64,000 nucleotides of DNA from Candidatus Rokuibacteriota bacterium (GTDB lineage: Bacteria; Methylomirabilota; Methylomirabilia; Rokubacteriales; CSP1-6). How positions within the stretch are numbered: position 1 is the first letter of the stretch; every line of letters starts with the position of its first letter. Positions 24,060 to 33,264 of this stretch are shown here, in pieces. Below the pieces are notes generated by a model. That model ran no database searches. It was given only the letters and a program-made list of their open reading frames with translations, and was not told the origin of the DNA. A program made the position numbers and the translations under genes. The stretch covers positions 39,884 through 103,883 of the forward strand of contig JACPDG010000042.1 in the NCBI GenBank assembly GCA_016184125.1, read 5' to 3'.

Positions 24060-25741
24060 GATCCCCGATGAGAAGCCATGCGGTCCCGGCGGCGTTCGGC
24101 CTCGCGCTCGTCGTGCTGACCGCCGCCACGAGCGCCGCGCAGGGCCTGCCAGTCTTCAAGGGGAAGACGATCGTCGCGATGGTGCAGGGGGAACCGATCA
24201 CGCTCGACGAGCTCAACCGGCAGGTGGCCGCCATGAAGCGCGACCGGGCGCCCGGCGCGGCGGCCGACAGACGGGCGGAGCTCGCGCTGCTCGACCGCAT
24301 GGTCTACGCCCTCCTCATCACGCAGGAAGCCCGGCGCATGGGGTTCGACAGGCTGCCTGAGCTCCGCAAGATGCTCGACTCCCATGCGCGGGTGGCGCTC
24401 CGTCAGGAGCTCGTCGACTGGATCGTGAAGGACGTCCAGGCGGATGCGAAGCAGGTCGAGGAACGGTACCGGGCCTCCGTGCGGGAATGGACCGTCAGCG
24501 CCGCCCTCTTCGACGACGAGAAGCACGCGGAGGCCATGGCGGCCGAGGTCAGCGCGGGCAGGGACTTCGGCGACGTCGCCAGGACCTATCTGGCCGCGGG
24601 GAAAGCGGCGAAGGTGGATGTCGGACTCGCGCTCAAGCGGCAGGTGATGGACCCGGCGATCGGCAACGCGGTCGCCACCATGGCCGTGGGCTCGATCAGC
24701 CCGGTGATCGCCACGAAGTCGGGGTTCGTGCTCGTCAGGCTCGACGACGTCCGGTACCCGGACGATGCGGCGGCGAGAGCCGCGGCCGAGGACGCGGTCC
24801 TCCTCGACCAGCGGAAGGAAGCGGTGGCCGCATTCGATCGCGCGCTCAAGCAGAAGTACGTGAAGATCCATGGTCAGGTGCTCGAGAGCCTCGATTACGA
24901 GGCGCCAACGCCGGGGATCGAGGCGCTCATGAAGGACCACCGCGCGCTCGCGGACATCAGGGGCGAGAAGCCGATCACCGTGGGCGACCTGACCGAGGAG
25001 CTGAAGTTCACGTTCTTCCACGGCACGGCCATGGCCATCGAGCGAAAGACGTTGAACGCCAGGAAGACGCAGCTCCTCGACGGCATGCTGCACCGGCGCG
25101 TCTTCCGGAAAGAGGCCCTGCGTCTCAAGCTCGACAGGACCGACACCTACAAGGCCAGGCTCAAGGACTACGAGCAGTCCGTGCTGTTCGACCTGGTCGT
25201 GCGCAAGGCCATCGCGCCGGACGTCAAGCTCGACGAGAAGCAGCTCGAGGCGTATTACGACCGGCACAGGAACGACTACAGCCGGCCCGAGATGATGCGG
25301 ATCAAGAGCCTCGTCTTCGGGACCAGGCCCGACGCCGAGCGCACGCTGGAGTCGCTCAGGACCGGAGCCGATTTCCAGTGGGTCGCGGGCCGAGCCGACG
25401 GCCAGCTTCCCCCGGGCACGAAGGGGGTCCACGTCTTCGACGGCAAACCGATCATGACCGCCGAGCTGCCCGAGGGCGTCCGGAAAGCCGTCGCCGGAGC
25501 GAAGGCCGGCGACGCGCGCCTGTACGCAAGCCCCGAGAGCCACTTCTACGTGCTGGCGGTCCAGCAGGTCGTCGCGGCGAGCCCCCAGCCCTACGAGGAG
25601 GTCAGGGCCGAGATCGTCGAGCGGGTGTGGAAGGTGGAGCTCGAGAAGGCCGTGAAGGCGTACGCGGAAAAGCTCATGTCCCTCTCGGACGTCGAGATCT
25701 ACCTGAAGGCGCCGCCGGCGCACATCGGGTCGGCGCCGTGA
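24056..25741 (+). CDS. SurA-like periplasmic peptidyl-prolyl isomerase
   Basis: This is a 561-residue periplasmic chaperone and isomerase. After a signal ending TSAAQG it has a SurA N-type helical domain (VQGEPITLDELNRQVAAM, ALLDRMVYALLITQEARRMG). A first parvulin-like domain (about 140-260, FGDVARTYL, SPVIATKSGFVLVRLDDV) and a second in the C-terminal half (RIKSLVFGTRPDAE, LYASPESHFYVLAVQQV) follow. The GTG at 24056 overlaps the upstream stop; an ATG at 24068 is also possible. It precedes two very large cytochromes, so its likely clients are the barrel and the cytochrome polypeptides during folding and haem attachment. Confidence 0.85.
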   Translation: MRSPMRSHAVPAAFGLALVVLTAATSAAQGLPVFKGKTIVAMVQGEPITLDELNRQVAAMKRDRAPGAAADRRAELALLDRMVYALLITQEARRMGFDRLPELRKMLDSHARVALRQELVDWIVKDVQADAKQVEERYRASVREWTVSAALFDDEKHAEAMAAEVSAGRDFGDVARTYLAAGKAAKVDVGLALKRQVMDPAIGNAVATMAVGSISPVIATKSGFVLVRLDDVRYPDDAAARAAAEDAVLLDQRKEAVAAFDRALKQKYVKIHGQVLESLDYEAPTPGIEALMKDHRALADIRGEKPITVGDLTEELKFTFFHGTAMAIERKTLNARKTQLLDGMLHRRVFRKEALRLKLDRTDTYKARLKDYEQSVLFDLVVRKAIAPDVKLDEKQLEAYYDRHRNDYSRPEMMRIKSLVFGTRPDAERTLESLRTGADFQWVAGRADGQLPPGTKGVHVFDGKPIMTAELPEGVRKAVAGAKAGDARLYASPESHFYVLAVQQVVAASPQPYEEVRAEIVERVWKVELEKAVKAYAEKLMSLSDVEIYLKAPPAHIGSAP

Positions 25742-27681
25742 ACCGCCTGCTCCTCGGCGTGCTCATCGGTGTCTCGGCGCTGCTGCTGTCCGCATGTGTC
25801 GAGGTGCAGCAGCGCGTGCGCATGGTGCAGAAGGATTGCCTCGAGTGCCACAAGACCTTCACGGAGGTCTCCGCGGGGATGGCCAGCGTCCATCCCACGG
25901 TGAAGGCGAAGCAGTGCGAGAGCTGCCATCTGCGGCACGGTCTCATCGCCAAGGCCGTCATGAAGAAGGACGGCAACGACCTCTGCGTGCAGTGCCACGC
26001 CAAGGACAAGATCGGCCTGAACAAGAAGCACGTGCACACGGCCATCGACAAGCGCCGGTGCACCGCGTGCCATGACCCCCACGCCTCTCGAACGAGCCAC
26101 CTCCTGAAGGCATCGGGCGACGAGCTCTGCTACCGGTGCCACGACAAGGCGAAGCATCAGCGGACGGTCGTGCACGCCGCCTCGCCGGCGCAGGGCTGCC
26201 TCGCCTGCCATGCCGCCCACAGCGCCGACCAGAAGGACCTGTTGCGCGCGGAGCCTGTCGCCCTGTGCCTGTCCTGCCACGTGGCGACGAGCGCCGAATT
26301 CGGCGAAGCCCACGGCGGCTATCCCGTCGAGAAGGGCGAGTCCTGCGCAGGGTGCCACAACCCGCACTCCTCCGCGCAGGCGAAGCTCCTGAAGACGAGC
26401 GCTCACGGCCCCGTCGCGACCGGTCAGTGCGAGAGTTGCCACCAGGCGGCCTCGTCCGCAACGCCGTTCAAGACGCTGGACGCACCGGACACGCTGTGCG
26501 CCACCTGCCACGATTCCGCGACCCTGAGGGCGGGCGGTACGGTCGACCACCTGCCGTTCAAGGATGGCGCGTGCACCGCGTGCCACGCGCCTCACGCCTC
26601 CGAGTTCACGAAGCTCACCGTCACGAGCGTCACCCGACTCTGCACGACGTGCCATCAGGACATGGCCGAAACGGTCTCGGTGACGCACGCGCCGCTGGCC
26701 GGCGAACGCGGGTGCCTCTCGTGCCATCCGCCGCATTCCGCAAAGCTCAAGAAGCTGCTGAACCAGGCGGAAGGGCCGCTCTGCTTCTCCTGCCACCCGA
26801 CGACCAGGCAGGGACTCGAGAGCAAGGTGGCCCATGCGCCGTTCGCCGGAGAGGAATGCAGCACGTGTCACGACGCGCACGGCGCGAACGCGAAGTCCCT
26901 CGTCCGCGACCGTCTCGATCGCGTCTGCTACAGCTGCCACCCCGAGACGGGAGCCAAGTTCCTCACCACGTACACGCACGGCCCGGTCGCGGAGGGCACG
27001 TGCAACGCCTGTCACGCCGCCCATGGTGGGAGCGAGGCGAAGCTGCTGAAGGCGACCGGCGGCCAGCTGTGCGTGCAGTGCCATGGCGACTTCATGAAGC
27101 CGGCGGCGGACGGCACGAATCACGACCCGTTCGCCGGCGGCATGTGTCTCGACTGCCATGACCCGCACGGCAGCAATCTCAAGGGCATGACGTCCAAGGC
27201 CCAGGCGGCGCTCTGCTCGTCGTGTCACGAGATCCAGAAGCCCGGCGAGGCGACGAAGACCACGCACCGCCCGGTCGAGGCGTCGCAGTGCACGGAGTGC
27301 CACAACCCGCACAAGGCGCGGCTGAAGGGGCTCCTGCGCGCCCGGACGCCCGACCTCTGCCTGACATGCCACAAGGACCTGAAAGAGCGAATGGAGAAGG
27401 AACGGGCGCATCAGCCCGCCGCGAAGGATTGCCAGCGCTGCCACACGCCACACGCCTCGGCGCAGGATGCGCTGCTCAGGGAGGCGCTCCAGCCGACGTG
27501 CCTCGGCTGCCACGCGCCCGGGCAACCGGCGTTCGCCAAGGCCCACCTCGGGATCGATCCGGGGGCGATGAATTGCCGGCAATGCCACGACCCGCACGCC
27601 TCGAACGATCCGAAGCTCTTCAAGGCGAACGTCCACGTGCCGTTCGCGGCCGGCGCGTGCGACGAGTGCCACACGCGATGA
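25738..27681 (+). CDS. 26-haem c-type cytochrome lipoprotein
   Basis: This is a 647-residue lipoprotein (lipobox LLSAC, Cys20) with 26 CXXCH motifs that I counted one by one, from CLECH near residue 33 to CDECH at the C-terminus. Most lie in tandem repeats of about 45-55 residues of the form CxxCHxPHxS...LC.xCH, i.e. doubled-CXXCH units. A long linear haem chain tethered to the outer membrane is implied. It starts at GTG overlapping the isomerase stop and overlaps the 16-haem gene by ATGA. As I recall, the Geobacter omcS neighbourhood also contains a 26-haem cytochrome (GSU2495). Most likely this is the main electron wire through or beside the barrel. Confidence 0.93.
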   Translation: MNRLLLGVLIGVSALLLSACVEVQQRVRMVQKDCLECHKTFTEVSAGMASVHPTVKAKQCESCHLRHGLIAKAVMKKDGNDLCVQCHAKDKIGLNKKHVHTAIDKRRCTACHDPHASRTSHLLKASGDELCYRCHDKAKHQRTVVHAASPAQGCLACHAAHSADQKDLLRAEPVALCLSCHVATSAEFGEAHGGYPVEKGESCAGCHNPHSSAQAKLLKTSAHGPVATGQCESCHQAASSATPFKTLDAPDTLCATCHDSATLRAGGTVDHLPFKDGACTACHAPHASEFTKLTVTSVTRLCTTCHQDMAETVSVTHAPLAGERGCLSCHPPHSAKLKKLLNQAEGPLCFSCHPTTRQGLESKVAHAPFAGEECSTCHDAHGANAKSLVRDRLDRVCYSCHPETGAKFLTTYTHGPVAEGTCNACHAAHGGSEAKLLKATGGQLCVQCHGDFMKPAADGTNHDPFAGGMCLDCHDPHGSNLKGMTSKAQAALCSSCHEIQKPGEATKTTHRPVEASQCTECHNPHKARLKGLLRARTPDLCLTCHKDLKERMEKERAHQPAAKDCQRCHTPHASAQDALLREALQPTCLGCHAPGQPAFAKAHLGIDPGAMNCRQCHDPHASNDPKLFKANVHVPFAAGACDECHTR

Positions 27682-29015
27682 CCGGACGACAGGTGAGCGT
27701 GACGGTGTTCTGGGTGACCCTCGGCGCCATCCTGCTGCCGTGGCTGGCGACGCCGGTCGCCGACGGCAACGAGAAGTTCCGGTTGAAGCCGGGCGCCGAA
27801 GGCAAGCTCTGCCTCGACTGCCATTCGGACTTCACGCTGAAGCTGAAGAGCCGGTTCGTCCACACCCCGGTGAAGACCGGGAACTGCACCGGGTGCCACA
27901 GCCCGCACACCTCCGCGCACGGCAAGCTCCTGTCCGCGTCGACGCGCTCCATCTGCCTGACGTGCCACGAGGACGTCCTCCCCGAGAAGGCGCGCAGCGC
28001 GCACAGACCCGTCATCGAGGGCCGGTGCGGCACGTGCCACGATCCGCACGCGTCGAGCTACAAGGGCAATCTCTCGAAGAACGGCAACGAGCTGTGCGTC
28101 GGCTGCCACACGACCGTCGTCGACACGGCGGCGAAGGCCAAGTTCCCGCACCTGCCGGTCTCCGATGGCTGCCTGGACTGCCACAACCCGCACGCTTCGA
28201 CCGCGGCCACGCGCCTGCTCAGGAGCCCCCTGCCGGCGCTCTGCATCGAGTGCCACCAGCCGGACGCGGGCTTCACGAAGCAGCACGGCGGCTACCCGGT
28301 CGGGACGGCGAACTGCGTGTCGTGCCACGCCGCGCACGGGTCGAACACGCGCGGCATCCTGTTCGACACCGTCCACGCGCCCGTGGCCGGCAAGGCCTGC
28401 ACGCAGTGCCACAACCCGCCGACGGCGGCTCAGCCGTTCGCCACGACGCGGACGGGCTTCGAGCTCTGCCGCGGGTGCCACGGCAAGACGATGAACGAGA
28501 CGTTCGGCAAGACCCGCGTGCACTGGCCCCTGCTGGACAAGACCGGGTGCCTGAACTGCCACGAAGCCCACGCGTCGCGAAAGCCCAAGCTGCTGAATGT
28601 CGACGAGGCGGCCCTGTGCGGGCGGTGCCATGGAGAGACGACGGCGTTCCAGCGGCGACTGACCGAGAAGGCCAAGCAGGAAAAGCCGCGCTCGAAATCG
28701 CGCGTGGAGATCGGCTCGCTGACCCACGACCCGGTCCAGCGCGGGACCTGCTCGGCGTGTCACTCGCCCCACGCCTCGAACAGCACCCGGCTGCTAAATC
28801 AGGAGTCGACCGTCGAGCTGTGCGGCGGGTGCCACGACTGGCTGAAGCACGAATCGCACCCGATGGGCGAGAGGTACCGGGACAAGCGGAGCAAGAACCT
28901 CTCCGTCGACTGTCTGAGCTGCCACCGGTCGCACGGCACGGGCTACCGGTACCTGATCGCGTTCCCGACGCCGACCGAGCTCTGCGTCCAGTGCCACAAG
29001 CAGCAGAAGAGGTGA
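27678..29015 (+). CDS. 16-haem c-type cytochrome
   Basis: This is a 445-residue secreted multihaem cytochrome. The signal is at about residues 1-29 (FWVTLGAILLPWLATPVADG). I counted 16 CXXCH motifs, from CLDCH to CVQCH near the C-terminus, many in doubled-CXXCH units (CxxCHxPHAS) like those of the upstream 26-haem protein. The two are therefore paralogous in repeat type but differ in membrane attachment. It overlaps its neighbours by ATGA upstream and ends 2 nt before the NHL gene. It probably bridges the periplasmic carriers and the outer-membrane cytochrome. Confidence 0.92.
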   Translation: MTGRQVSVTVFWVTLGAILLPWLATPVADGNEKFRLKPGAEGKLCLDCHSDFTLKLKSRFVHTPVKTGNCTGCHSPHTSAHGKLLSASTRSICLTCHEDVLPEKARSAHRPVIEGRCGTCHDPHASSYKGNLSKNGNELCVGCHTTVVDTAAKAKFPHLPVSDGCLDCHNPHASTAATRLLRSPLPALCIECHQPDAGFTKQHGGYPVGTANCVSCHAAHGSNTRGILFDTVHAPVAGKACTQCHNPPTAAQPFATTRTGFELCRGCHGKTMNETFGKTRVHWPLLDKTGCLNCHEAHASRKPKLLNVDEAALCGRCHGETTAFQRRLTEKAKQEKPRSKSRVEIGSLTHDPVQRGTCSACHSPHASNSTRLLNQESTVELCGGCHDWLKHESHPMGERYRDKRSKNLSVDCLSCHRSHGTGYRYLIAFPTPTELCVQCHKQQKR

Positions 29016-29017
29016 CC

Positions 29018-29926
29018 GTGCGAAGACTGGTCGGCTCGCTGCTGATCATCGGCTCGCTCGCCGGGCTCGGCCACGACGCGATGGCCGCCCAGGCCGGCCG
29101 GCTTCGCTATCTCGCGGCGGTCTATCTCGACGATCAGGGCCATGGCATGCGGCAGCCGGAAGCCGTCGCCTGCAACGACAGGTCGGCCCTCGTCGTCGCG
29201 GATACCGGCGGAGGCCGGCTGCTGCGGTACACCGTCGGCGACTGGGACGCGAAACCGGCCGGCGAGATCCGCGCGCCGGAACTGTCGCTCCCCGTCAGGG
29301 TCCAGATGAACTCGAAGGACGAGGTCTTCGCACTGGACGGCGCCCGGCGCCGAGTCGTCCGGTTCAACGCGAACGGCACGTTCAAGGGCTATCTCGCGCC
29401 CGAAGGGATCCCGGCGCCGGCGAGCGTCGTGCCGCGCAGCCTGGCCATCGACCGGAACGACACCATCTATCTCCTCGACATCTTCTCGGCACGGGTGCTC
29501 GTGCTCGACCCGAACGGCCGGTACGTGCGCGCGGTCCCCTTCCCGAAGGACCACGGGTTCTTCTCGGACGTCGCGGTCGACAGCCGGGGCACGATCTATC
29601 TCGTGGACTCGATCACCACCACGGTCTACGCCACACGGAAGAGCCCGGGGGAGTTCGCCCCGCTGGCCAAGAGCCTCCGGGCGCACGTGACCTTCCCGAC
29701 CTCGATCGTCGTCGACGGTCGCGGCATCATCTACGTCGTGGATCAGGCCGGGGGCGGCATCGTGCTGCTCGATCGCGACGGGACGGTGCTCGGGCGGCAG
29801 CTCGCCATGGGCTGGAACGAGGGGCTGGTCCGGTCTCCATCGCAGCTCTGCATCAACGACAAGGGACAGGTGTTCGTCGCCGATCGAGGGAACAGCAGGG
29901 TCCAGATCTTCTCGATCGCGCGATAA
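29018..29926 (+). CDS. Secreted NHL-repeat beta-propeller protein
   Basis: This 302-residue protein has a Sec signal (about residues 1-23, ending DAMAAQ) and NHL blades. Motifs are AVACNDRSALVVADTGGGR, LAIDRNDTIYLLDIFSARV, VAVDSRGTIYLVDSITTTV, IVVDGRGIIYVVDQAGGGI and CINDKGQVFVADRGNSRV. It is the last gene of the conduit operon and related to the NHL protein at 16152. I chose the GTG at 29018 because AGAGG lies about 6 nt upstream; a GTG at 29012 would overlap the previous stop. Assembly or attachment of extracellular cytochromes is the inferred role. Confidence 0.85.
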   Translation: MRRLVGSLLIIGSLAGLGHDAMAAQAGRLRYLAAVYLDDQGHGMRQPEAVACNDRSALVVADTGGGRLLRYTVGDWDAKPAGEIRAPELSLPVRVQMNSKDEVFALDGARRRVVRFNANGTFKGYLAPEGIPAPASVVPRSLAIDRNDTIYLLDIFSARVLVLDPNGRYVRAVPFPKDHGFFSDVAVDSRGTIYLVDSITTTVYATRKSPGEFAPLAKSLRAHVTFPTSIVVDGRGIIYVVDQAGGGIVLLDRDGTVLGRQLAMGWNEGLVRSPSQLCINDKGQVFVADRGNSRVQIFSIAR

Positions 29927-29938
29927 CGCGCGCCGTCG

Positions 29939-30595
29939 ATGAGCCGCCGCGCGGCTTCCGCGATCCGCCTCGTCCCGCCCGCGCTCTTCGCAGCAGGAAT
30001 CGTGGCCCTCGTGGTGGCGGTGTACTGGCACGTCGGGAGTTTCGGGTTCCTCGAGTGGGACGATGGCCGCTACGTCGTCGAGAACCCCGAGGTGCGCCGC
30101 GGACCGACGACCCGCGGCCTCGTGTGGGCCTTCACGACGCTGCACGCCTCGAACTGGCACCCGGTGACGTGGCTCTCGCACATGCTCGACGTGGCGGTGT
30201 TCGGCCTCGACGCCGGCTGGCACCACCGCGTCAACGTCGCCTGGCACGCGGCGAACTCCGTGCTCCTGTTCTTCCTGCTGCGCGCCTCGACCGGCTCCGC
30301 GTGGCGCAGCGCATTCGCAGCGGCGCTGTTCGGGGTCCATCCGCTCAACGTCGAGTCCGTGGCCTGGGTCGCCGAGCGCAAGAACGTCCTGAGCACCTTC
30401 TTCTGCTTTCGGATCAGCCCGTCCTCGCCATGGAGGCCGTCGCGCGCCTTCACACCCTCAACCCGGCACGGGCGACGGCGCTCACGACGGCGATCCGCGA
30501 GGGGCGACGGCATGCACGCTGACGCTCAGCGCCTCCTCCAGTCGCTGGGGAACCCGTACCCCACCGCCGACCCGCTCCCGCCTCAGCATCCCTGA
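29939..30595 (+). pseudogene. Truncated membrane glycosyltransferase/TPR protein
   Basis: The first 150 residues match the N-terminus of large membrane proteins that carry C-terminal TPR repeats: FLEWDDGRYVVENPEV, NWHPVTWLSHMLDVAVFGLD, HPLNVESVAWVAERKNVLST. Such proteins usually exceed 500 residues. After NVLSTFFC the frame becomes nonsense. Two bases out of frame the sequence reads AMEAVARLHTLNPARATA and ends at TGA 30522, which looks like the C-terminal TPR end of the same gene. The middle is therefore missing through an internal deletion. The gene is not expected to be functional. Confidence 0.75.
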
Positions 30596-30645
30596 GTCAA
30601 TCGATCCACGCGGCGCCTTTCCAGCTACTTACACGTGCCCCCGTC

Positions 30646-30660
30646 TGGCATATCAGTTGC
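30646..30660 (+). promoter_or_regulatory. Sigma-54 promoter
   Basis: TGGCATATCAGTTGC is a full match to TGGCAY-N5-TTGC with 10 nt between GG and GC. It lies 42 nt before the ATG of the redox protein at 30702. Together with the other copies it suggests a shared sigma-54 regulon in this window. Confidence 0.78.
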
Positions 30661-30701
30661 CTGATCCGCGGTGGGCCACACGCTCCAAGGAGGTGCAACG
30701 C

Positions 30702-31178
30702 ATGACCAGGCAGCGCGCGGCAGGGCGCACGCCGCGGCAACGCCGCGCCCCGTACATCTGGGGTGCGGTCTTCATCGTCGCGGTCGCGATCGGCGGCGGC
30801 ATCGCCATCGCCTGGCGCACGGATCCGCCCGCGCCCGCCGAGACGGCCGGCTCGCGGATCGCGAACGCCTCGATGGTTCCCGCCGGGTACGTCCGCCGCG
30901 AGACGAGGCCGACGCTCGATCCGGCGCGCTTCGTGGGCAAGGCAGCCGTGACGCACCAGATCGCCCGCGACATCCCCGACGTCCTCGACCACCTCTACTG
31001 TTACTGCCAGTGCGACAAGAGCGTCGGCCACAAGAGCCTGCTGTCCTGCTACACCGACGGCCACGCGGCGACCTGAGACATCTGCATGGACGAGGCGCTG
31101 GATGCGTCTCAGATGGTCAAGCAGGGCTACAAGGTCGCGGACATCCGGAAGGCGATCGATCGCAAGTACGGAAGGTAG
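30702..31178 (+). CDS. PCYCGC-type membrane redox protein with in-frame TGA (possible selenocysteine)
   Basis: The gene has a strong AAGGAGG site and a transmembrane anchor (about residues 18-38). A Cys-rich core follows: C100, C102, C104 in YCYCQC, then C116. Codon 125 is TGA (31074-31076), after HAAT. Without a frame change the reading continues DICMDEALDASQMVKQGYKV...DRKYGR to a TAG at 31176. In proteins with the PCYCGC motif, as I recall them, this position carries Cys in a HAAxCxxC context, so TGA would give a UxxC redox pair. A hairpin starts at the TGA itself: TGAGAC and GCAT pair with ATGCGTCTCA, with a 14-nt loop starting GG. Either selenocysteine insertion or a nonsense mutation explains this. 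Function is unknown, probably thiol redox. Confidence 0.62.
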
Positions 31179-31200
31179 CGCCGCGCCAACGCGGCGGTTC

Positions 31201-33264
31201 ATGAGCGGGCCCGACGGGCGGACCGGTGTTGGGGTACTGGTGGCGAGCCACGCTCGCCCGCGCGGGCTCGTCGCCCACCATCCGGCCGGCGCGCGCGCGA
31301 CGATCCGTTCGCTCGTCGCGCTCATCGTCGTCGGCGGGCTCGCTCTCGTCGCTGGCGTGGCGCCTGCCCACGCGCACGGCGGCGAGGGCCACGGTGCGAC
31401 GAAACCGCTGGGCGGCGCCGGCGCCGTCGTCATCGACGGCTACCGGATCGAGCTCCAGGGCAAGCCGTCGCCGCTCGCGGTGGGGGTCGAGAGCGGTCTC
31501 GTCGCGAGGATCGACCGCGCGGGCGGGGGGCTCGCACCGGTCTCCGGCGGCACGGTCATGATCGGTATCGGGCGCAACGGCGCACCGATCGCGACGCACG
31601 CCGCCACTGAGAAGACCTGGGCCGGCAGCTACACGCTGCCGTTCACGCCGATCCAGGCGGGTGCGCACGACGTGCGCGTCGTGATCGCCGAGCTCGAAGG
31701 GCGGCGCTTCGCGACGCCGCTCACGCTGGACTTCCACGTCGACGTCGAGCGCGCGCCCGGGCTCGGTTGGCCCGCGTGGACGGCGCTCGCGCTCACGGCC
31801 CTGATCGGCGGCATCGGGCTCTACGCTGCGGCGATCCGCGCCCGCCGCGCACCGGCCGGCGCGCTGAACCTGCTCGAGATCGACTGGCTGCGTCGCGTGC
31901 TGACCTCGCCCGCGTTCTTGCCCGTGATCCAGGTGTCCGCGGTCGCGGTGATGGCCGCGATCGCCGTGCTGGGCTTCATCGACGTGCAGGACGGCGGGGT
32001 GAACCTCGCGACGAAGCTCACGTGGACCATCTGGTGGCCGGGCATCATCTTCACGTTCGTGCTCGCCGGTCGCGTCTGGTGCCTCGCCTGCCCGTTCGGT
32101 GCGCTGAACGAGTGGACGTCGCGGGCGACCGGCGCGTGGCGGCGACTCCCGCGCGTGTTCCGCAACCTCTGGTGGGCGACCGCGATGTTCCTGGCACTGA
32201 CGTGGGCCGACGAGCAGCTCGGCGTCGTGCGCTCGCCGGCCGTGACCGCCTGGATCATCCTGATCGTTGGCGCCGTGGCGGTCGGGGTCGGGCTGCTCTA
32301 CGAGCGGCGGAGCTTCTGCCGCTACCTCTGCCCGATCGGGGGACTCATCGGGATCTATTCGATGACGGCGCCGCTCGAGCTGCGCGCGAAGGACAGCGCC
32401 GTCTGCCGAGGCCACACCGAGAAGCAGTGCTACCAGGGCGGCGGCGGCGGGCGCGGCTGCCCGATGTTCGAGTTCCCGCAGGCGCTCGACCGCAACAACT
32501 ACTGCACGGTCTGCCTCGAGTGCGCGAAGGGCTGCTCGCGCGACAACCTCACGCTGCGCCTGCGTACGTTCGGCAAGGACCTGTGGGCCGCCACGCGCCG
32601 CGCGCTCGACGAGGCGTACCTCGCGGTCGCGCTCGTGGGGCTCACGATCCTGGTCACCGCGCAGATGCTCTCCGCCTGGCCGGAGTGGGTCTCCGCGCTC
32701 GCGCGGTGGCTGCCGCCGGTCGTCCGGACGAACCTCAAGCCGGTCACGTACCTCGGGCTCGTCGAGACCGTCCTGCTCTTCGGCGCGAGCCTCGTCGTCG
32801 GCCCCCTCCTCGTGCTGGCGGCGGCCGTCGTGAGCCGCAGGCTCACCGGTCCCGACGCGCCGGGGCTCAAGCGGACGTTCGTCGTGTTCGGCTACATGTT
32901 CGTCCCGATCGGGCTCGCGATGCATCTCGCGCACAACCTCGCGCACCTCCTGCTCGAGGGCAGTGCGGCCTGGCCGGCGCTGCAGCGCGCGGTCGCCGCG
33001 TTCACGCCGCTCTCGCTCGGGGAGCCGGACTGGACGGTCGCGCCGCTGGCACACGAGCCCGTCGTCGGCCTGCTCCAGATGGCGGTTGTCGTGGGGTTGT
33101 TCGGCCTGTCGCTCGTTGCGGGACACCGGCTCTCGCTCCGGCTGCACGCCGACCGCGTGCGCGCGAGCCGGGCGCTCGTCCCGTTCGCCGTGCTGGCGTT
33201 CGTCTTCACGGTGGCCGGCATCTGGCTCTTGAACCAGCCCATGGGCATGCGGCACGGCATGTAA
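31201..33264 (+). CDS. NapH/NosR/CcoG-like polyferredoxin membrane protein
   Basis: This is a 687-residue membrane protein. An N-terminal signal/TM (about 30-55) is followed by a His-rich stretch and a periplasmic beta domain to about residue 180. Several helices and the conserved NapH/NosR-type motifs WCLACPFGALNEW and CRYLCPIGGL come next. A ferredoxin-like cluster motif CTVCLECAKGCSRDN follows, then four to six C-terminal helices. These proteins pass electrons across or along the membrane through 4Fe-4S clusters. It begins 22 nt after the putative selenoprotein and is likely in the same sigma-54 unit. The ATG at 31201 was chosen for the signal; the physiological partner is not identifiable. 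Confidence 0.85.
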   Translation: MSGPDGRTGVGVLVASHARPRGLVAHHPAGARATIRSLVALIVVGGLALVAGVAPAHAHGGEGHGATKPLGGAGAVVIDGYRIELQGKPSPLAVGVESGLVARIDRAGGGLAPVSGGTVMIGIGRNGAPIATHAATEKTWAGSYTLPFTPIQAGAHDVRVVIAELEGRRFATPLTLDFHVDVERAPGLGWPAWTALALTALIGGIGLYAAAIRARRAPAGALNLLEIDWLRRVLTSPAFLPVIQVSAVAVMAAIAVLGFIDVQDGGVNLATKLTWTIWWPGIIFTFVLAGRVWCLACPFGALNEWTSRATGAWRRLPRVFRNLWWATAMFLALTWADEQLGVVRSPAVTAWIILIVGAVAVGVGLLYERRSFCRYLCPIGGLIGIYSMTAPLELRAKDSAVCRGHTEKQCYQGGGGGRGCPMFEFPQALDRNNYCTVCLECAKGCSRDNLTLRLRTFGKDLWAATRRALDEAYLAVALVGLTILVTAQMLSAWPEWVSALARWLPPVVRTNLKPVTYLGLVETVLLFGASLVVGPLLVLAAAVVSRRLTGPDAPGLKRTFVVFGYMFVPIGLAMHLAHNLAHLLLEGSAAWPALQRAVAAFTPLSLGEPDWTVAPLAHEPVVGLLQMAVVVGLFGLSLVAGHRLSLRLHADRVRASRALVPFAVLAFVFTVAGIWLLNQPMGMRHGM

